Origin: Phymorhynchus buccinoides
Taxonomy: Eukaryota; Mollusca; Gastropoda; Neogastropoda; Raphitomidae
DNA: 64,000 nt
Direction: 5' to 3'
NCBI GenBank assembly: GCA_017654935.2
Contig: CM065690.1
Coordinates: 11,046,102-11,110,101 of the forward strand
Below the pieces are notes generated by a model. That model was not told the origin of the DNA, made no database searches, and worked only from the letters and a program-made list of their open reading frames with translations. The position numbers and the translations under genes are program-made. Shown one piece after another: positions 57,981 through 64,000 of this stretch. Position 1 is the first letter of the stretch, and each line of letters starts with the position of its first letter.

Positions 57981-58196
57981 AGGGGAAGACGGGGTAAAAA
58001 GCGCATGGGCGGGTAAGAAGCCCACCCCAATTATCTCATGAAATGAAGCAAATTTCAGTCTCATTTTGCCCATGAGACGAACGTTAATGTCTAGCATTCG
58101 TCTCATGGGCAAATTTGACTGAAATTTTCTTTATTTCATGAGATAATTGGGGTGGGCTTCTTACCCGCCCATGCACTTTTTACCCCGTCTTCCCCT
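57981..58196. mobile_element. 216-bp foldback element, copy 3
   Basis: Same length as copy 1; the loop reads in the opposite orientation (CGTTAATGTCTAGCATT). TA flanks. Begins 36 bp after an R1 copy. Confidence 0.85.
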
Positions 58197-58867
58197 AAGC
58201 ATCCCATGGATAATAATTTCATATACACCATTCAGTCGAGATCTTGCGCACACGTTAAAGTCCATTCTACTATTCGGTAGGAGTAGGCCGTAGAATGGAT
58301 GACACGAATTCCGAGCATGCATCATGTGCACCAATAGCGGCAGTCTCATTTCTCTAAATGAAGCCTTTGGGCGCGGGGCAGGATAAACATCCCCAATCGG
58401 AAAGAGGAAAGAATAACTTAGTCATGAATCGTTAACGGGGTTTTTTTAAATACAAGAAACTAGGCCTATATTTCGTAACTATGACAACAAATATTATTCG
58501 GTATGAGAAGTTAAATTTATCCCGAAGAGATCGATTTGGCCAGCATTGTTGAGACAGGGATTAGACCTACAATAGAAATGGATTTAAAAATGGATTTGAC
58601 AAACCCCGTGGTTAGGTCCCTATTATTTAAAAGCCAATATAATGTAATCATATATTTCCCTGTTAAAAATAAACAAGCAAGTAAACAAACAAACCAAAAA
58701 AGTTCTGGAGAAATAATTGAAGTCTTCTGTCGGGTATCAAACAAAACGCAAAACTGTTTGTGAATAAATAGTAAGCCTTACAAGGATTCCTCAGCCGGTG
58801 TCATCCCCAGGATCATCAGGGAAGATGGATATGCGTCCTGCTCCGGCATTCCGCGGCATGGTTTTTA

Positions 58868-59200
58868 TTAAAGACCCACTGACCCACCACGATTAAAGAC
58901 CCCCCACGTCACGTGTCACATTCCCTCTTATGCTAGGAAGATTTCTTACCAGCTGTAAGAGGGAAAACACGTGAAAATCGTGATTTTGACACGTGACGAG
59001 CTGGGTCTTTAAGTCCCTTGTGTTTTTTCTGGGTAGCTGTGACCCACATACAAATGCCCCCAACTTATAAATTGAGGCTGCTCTTTAAAATTACGTTTCG
59101 TTTTGAATTTTGGGGGCATTTGTATGGGAGTCAAACCTGGTCAAAACAAGATTTCTTACCAGCTATAAGAGGGAAAACACGCGAAACCCGTGATTTTGAC
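58868..59200. mobile_element. Two adjoining inverted-repeat elements
   Basis: TTAAAGACCC near 58868 and GGGTCTTTAA near 59003 bound one. CACATACAAATGCCCCCA (about 59043) and TGGGGGCATTTGTATGGG (about 59111) bound a second. The segment TTACCAGCT(G/A)TAAGAGG occurs in both flanks. Confidence 0.55.
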
Positions 59201-59423
59201 ACCTAGATCGTGCAAGTTGAAAGAACAGCCTCTACAAATATGATTCGGATCTGAATGCGATGAACATTTGTGACGATGTGAGTCATCGCGTAAAATTCAT
59301 GTATTACGTCTAGTACTTGAGTATAGTGAGCGAAAATAGCAGTGTATACGGGCAATATTTCACGTGATTCATGACTCAAATCGCATCGCATTCAGATGCG
59401 AATCGTACGTGTATGGCTGGCCT

Positions 59424-59956
59424 AATAAGAGTTGAAGAGATTCAACGCGGCAGTCTCGAATCTGATCATCTTATTAGCATCATTAACACCATGTTTGAAA
59501 ATCCAAACAGATTAGGGCCTCTAGGGCCTTTCACTCCATTGGGCCTCCCAAACTGTTGTTACTTTTAGCCGAAAAAGCAAACTTTTTTCTTTTTATAAAG
59601 AGTAGAAGAGATTCAACGCAGTCTCGAATCTGATCATCTTATTAGCATCATTTGGGAGGTCCAAGCGACTGAAACTTGAGGCCCTAGAGGCCCTAAACTG
59701 TTTGAAAATCCACACCGTTTAGGGCTTCTAGGGCCTTTCAGTCGCTTGGGCCTCCCAAACTGTTGTTACTTTCAGCCGAAAAAGCAAACTTTTTTCTTTT
59801 TATAAGAGTTGAAGAGATTTAACGCAGTCTCGAATCTGATCATCTTATTAGCATAATTAACACCATGTTTGAAAATCCAAACAGATTAGAGCCTCTAGGG
59901 CCTTTCAGGCACTTGGGCCTCCCAAACTGTTGTTAATTTCAGCCGAAAAAGCAATT
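59424..59956 (+). repeat. Three-unit tandem repeat with an inverted middle piece
   Basis: Units start at 59424, about 59597 and 59811 (TTGAAGAGATTCAACG, CTCGAATCTGATCATCTTAT). The middle unit contains a foldback: TGGGAGGTCCAAGCGACTG against CAGTCGCTTGGGCCTCCCA. Confidence 0.75.
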
Positions 59957-60754
59957 TGTTCTTCTTCTGTGAATAATAGTTGTGAGCTTAGTGTGATTCT
60001 AGACTGAACGAAGTCTCTATAATGCTGTCAAAAAGCCTGAATATACAAAGAGTGATTACTTCGCAGCCTACAAACCTTGCAAAGAATCATTGAAGCCAAC
60101 TTTCTTACTTCCCACCTGGAAGGTGAAAAGGTGGAATGTGGGAAGTGTTAAGTATGGTAACAGAGGCAGTGAGTGAGTTCACAATGATCCCCGCCTGTAG
60201 TGTAGGTGAAAGGATGGGAGTACAAAACCGGCTTCAATCAGCTGCGGAATGCGAACTCTTATATTCAGGCGTTTTGGTGCAGTGTAGACCTAGAATCAAG
60301 GTTTGGCGTCGTTTCTGGTTTTGCCCAAGTGTTCTGAGTTTAAATTTGTGCTTGTGTCATCAAAAATAAATACTTATAAACGTGTTTAACCTTTCTTTTT
60401 CTTGGAGCTGCTGCTACAGAATCTCAGCCTCTGCTACCGACGGTGCTATATCAGTCCTAGGTCAGATCAATACGCATGTGAAACGCGAAGAACCAGTGAC
60501 AGCGGAACTCATTGTTCTGATGCAGCCACGCACGCTGGCCAAGTTACTTATTGATGGAAACAATGCGTTGGGAAGGTTTCCTGGATTTCTAGTCTTAGAT
60601 AGGAAAGAAGCACGTGATGAAGACAGGCCTATATCATTATCATCAGCTTGTACGAGTGTGAGAAATATTTGCCTTCAATAGTGGACAGGTTGGTACCATT
60701 TATAATCTGTGTTTGAACCACAATTTTGAAAATGGGAGATTTTGCCTGATCAAT

Positions 60755-61096
60755 TTCTTCTTCTTCTTCTTCATCTTCATCTTCGATCGCTCAGACAGTT
60801 TTCCTGTCAATTATGAGCGCAGACGCGTCATGCTGCCGTTATGCGCCTATAACTAAGAAATAGTTGGGCCCAGCATGTCCGTCTTCGGCTGGAGAAACAC
60901 TTTGTAAGAATTTCTTTAAACTGAAAAAAGGCAGGAGAATGGACCGAACCGCTTAGGCAGAAAGATAGTAGATGACAGAAAGCAAAGGGAAAAGACAAGA
61001 GTCAAAGAGAGTGACAGATCAAAGGAAGTTACAAGCACAGAATTTCCAGAAGGTGGGGGAACTATTTGTACAAGACCCCGGTATCCCCACGGGGGC
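60755..61096 (+). repeat. R1 repeat, head B
   Basis: (TTC)n, GATCGCTCAGACAG, GCGCAGACGCGTCATGCTGC, full tail to CCCGGTATCCCCACGGGG. Confidence 0.85.
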
Positions 61097-61404
61097 CTGA
61101 TCAATTTAAGTCTGTTGATATTGGCTTTGATCGATCAAAGCTTATTTTTGTGTTCAAGTTCTTGCCTTCATTATTTCCATTTTCTTTATTGAAGTTCTTT
61201 CTTTTCAAATTTCCATAATATACAGTATGTACTGTACAATTCTATTTAAAGACGCATAGATAGGCTGTTGATGTGTCATCTGTCATATCACTATTTTCAT
61301 TTTGTTCAGTACATCTTCGATACACCTTTCAGTCATTTTCAAAAGCTGGTATCGTACCGGTTGTTGTATGGCTTAACAAAATTACCTAAAGTCACTTTAT
61401 AGTA

Positions 61405-61615
61405 AATTGTGGCAGTGCCATAGCCGATGAGGTTTATCCGAGGCGTGGTTACTGCTGCACATATCTATATGTAATAAAAAAAAAAGATCGGGACTTTTCT
61501 GGTTAAGCACTGCCTCCGGGTATTGCCTCCAATATTGTTCCCACCATCTTTATATTTACAAATGCCCCACATGGCCGAAAGGCCGAAGAGGGCGTAAAAC
61601 CCTATTTTCTCGTTG
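61405..61615 (+). repeat. R2 dispersed repeat, next to the long TG array
   Basis: Full copy from GCCATAGCCGATGAGG to AGGGCGTAAAACCCTATTTT. The (TG)n array starts about 35 bp later. Confidence 0.75.
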
Positions 61616-61646
61616 TTTTATGGGTGTCCTGGATCGAGTTGACTGC

Positions 61647-62203
<557 letters not shown>

Positions 62204-62215
62204 TCAGGCCTACAG

Positions 62216-62328
62216 ACTGTCACTATGAGTAACCCTGATGAACACCTGGAGGATTCCCCCGGCTTCCGGAAGACGGGACGGAGTTCCGGCAAATTCTTCA
62301 TCAACAAAGGACGACGAAACAGCAGCCG
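62216..62328 (+). CDS. Probable first coding exon of an unrecognised gene
   Basis: After an acceptor ending CCTACAG (62209-62215), an ATG at 62225 opens 34 codons plus two bases: MSNPDEHLEDSPGFRKTGRS, then SGKFFINKGRRNSS and a split Arg codon. It ends at a strong donor GTGAGT (62329-62334). Codon use and composition contrast sharply with the surrounding microsatellites. The peptide is hydrophilic, with a basic Ser/Arg/Lys-rich end that looks like a phosphorylatable cytosolic N-terminus. I do not recognise the family. No further exon could be found to 64000, so the rest of the gene probably lies to the right. Confidence 0.5.
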
Positions 62329-62352
62329 GTGAGTTTTGAACGTGATTGTAGA

Positions 62353-62353
<1 letters not shown>

Positions 62354-62410
<57 letters not shown>

Positions 62411-62447
62411 CCTCTCTCTCCCTCCCCCCCCCCCCTCTCTCTCTCTC
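62354..62447. repeat. (CT)n microsatellite after the 62216 exon
   Basis: Starts about 25 bp after the exon donor. Confidence 0.95.
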
Positions 62448-62454
62448 TTTTGAA

Positions 62455-62805
62455 CTTGTGTCAAGTAAACCCGAGTTCGAACCTGGGTACAGGGGATTTT
62501 TCCTTTCACTTTACACTAGGCCTTATGGTCTGAACGTGGAGTCCTTCGGGTGAGACGATAAACCGAGGTCCCGTGTGCCCATGCACTTAGCACACGTTAG
62601 GCCCAGTGGCAACGAAAAGTTGTCATTTGGTCAAAATTTACCCCCGCCCCCTTTCCTTCCTTCCTCATCAGTCACACAAAAAAATCGCATGTAAAAAAAA
62701 AAGGGTGGCGCGCCTCTGTCTGCGACGCGCTCTTCAGATGGGAGTAACCCGAATTTCACAGAGACGCCTCTGTGACTATAAAGTACCTAATACCTAATAC
62801 TTTTG
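62455..62805 (+). mobile_element. SINE after the 62216 exon
   Basis: Head remnant GAGTTCGAACCTGGGT, body AACCGAGGTCCCGTGTGCCC, tail CTGCGACGCGCTCTTCAG, then CACAGAGACGCCTCTGTG. It lies about 125 bp inside the intron that follows the putative first exon. Confidence 0.75.
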
Positions 62806-62843
62806 TAAATGACATTAAACAGTCAAAGACAAAGTCAAAGTCA

Positions 62844-62845
<2 letters not shown>

Positions 62846-62899
<54 letters not shown>

Positions 62900-62949
62900 G
62901 CCAATGGCCTATTCATTAAGAACGTTCAGTGTTCAGTTCAGTGTGCAGT

Positions 62950-63027
<78 letters not shown>

Positions 63028-63030
63028 CTC

Positions 63031-63100
<70 letters not shown>

Positions 63101-63182
63101 CGTGTGCGTGAATGTATACATGTGTGTGCGTGTGTGGGTGGGTGTGAGTGTGTGATGAGAGAGAGAGAGAGAGAGAGAGAGT
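62846..63182. repeat. (CT)n blocks and a short (GA)n block
   Basis: CT at 62846-62897 and 62951-63098, TG-rich 63100-63150, GA 63156-63181. Confidence 0.9.
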
Positions 63183-64000
63183 AAAAGAGAGGGAGAGGGA
63201 GTCAAATAGTCTAGGACTAGGGAGAGGAGTGGGCGGCGGAGGGCGGCATCCAACGGCTTGGTCTGGGGAAGCTGACGAAAATGTGAATGTAAAATATGAA
63301 TTGGGGGCTTTTCTGGGAGAATTACAATGTATGTGAATTCATTATTATCCTTATTTGTTGTTCTCAGACAGAACTCTGGCGTTAGATTTTACGAGTTACA
63401 TAAAATCACAAGTCTCAGCAAGAGAGTCATGGATACCCCCCCCCCCCCTCCCCCTTTTTTTGTGTTTTAGTTTAGGGGTCCAAAGCACCTTTACCCACCT
63501 CCCTCCACCCCCTTCCAGATCCGCCTCTGATGTATTATACCTATTTGATTTACTTAGAACATTATTGTAACTGACCTCTGGGGTCAGTCAAGCACTACAC
63601 TATCTAGACTAAATCGGTGTCGGTTCCAGCTTTAAGCAAAATAATAGAAATAATAGAAAATAATAGGACCTACTTAGCAGTTCAAACCGACCACGGTCGA
63701 ATGAATCTGCATAAATAAAGCAAGGAATTACAAAGCGATTAACTATACACCTACACACAAACCGGTGTACGTGTCGTGTATGATTAATTAAGACAAGGCC
63801 TATATTATAAGCTCTTTTGTGTTCGATACATATAGTGCGGGTAACACATGTTGGGGTCTGTTTGAATGTGTATATTATGTCGGCGTGTGCTGTGTGTGTA
63901 TTGTTCAGAGAACGTGTAGGAAACTATTTGTGATTATCCGGTCGGGGAAATGTAGTGAAAACGATATGTTTCAGGTCAGATTTGTAACGACTAAGTGTTG
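63183..64000. other. Right end of the window, no feature found
   Basis: Contains a poly-C run near 63437-63455 and AT-rich sequence. No exon, repeat end or homology could be supported. Confidence 0.5.

Noticed and set aside
60382..60681. 99-codon plus-strand frame with moderate codon balance
   Set aside because: Possible exon-like stretch, but I saw no convincing acceptor-donor pair or family; left out for lack of support.

Overview
This is a eukaryotic nuclear window from an animal, most likely a mollusc and plausibly a gastropod. The evidence is small exons with GT-AG introns, proteins much closer to vertebrate than to insect orthologues (a vertebrate-type cryptochrome, DNAJB13, TAF13, COX17), and introns packed with (CA/TG)n and (GA/CT)n microsatellites, tRNA-derived SINEs, LINE fragments and many short inverted-repeat elements. 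The phylum is an inference. No prokaryotic feature is present.

Layout. 802-14563, minus strand: ten exons of a vertebrate-type cryptochrome; its 3' tail lies beyond the left edge. About 14600-24600: upstream and intergenic DNA with a LINE fragment, a full-length SINE, MITEs and a 33-bp minisatellite. 24613-29879, minus: TAF13 in four exons. 30353-36178, plus: COX17 in two exons, head-to-head with TAF13, with a 5.7-kb intron full of LINE and hAT debris. 36200-43900: transposon-rich intergenic DNA. 43935-51636, minus: DNAJB13 in seven exons. 51700-62200: long GA/CT and CA/TG arrays, foldback elements and tandem repeats. 62216-62328, plus: a probable first coding exon of an unrecognised gene, directly after about 550 bp of (TG)n.

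The genes do not form a pathway. Cryptochrome is a circadian repressor, TAF13 a TFIID subunit, COX17 a mitochondrial copper chaperone, and DNAJB13 an axonemal radial-spoke co-chaperone homologue. All splice sites were placed by eye, and every joined gene keeps frame: CRY about 497 codons in the window, TAF13 143 aa, COX17 55 aa, DNAJB13 317 aa.

The most unusual signal is repeated in three of the four genes: the edge of an exon, with its splice site or stop codon, is tandemly copied into the neighbouring intron or 3' flank. There are five such arrays (CRY exons 5, 7 and 9; DNAJB13 exon 5; TAF13 last exon). Three of the five arrays adjoin copies of one dispersed repeat family (here called R1), which occurs 12 times in the window and carries one of two different heads on the same tail.
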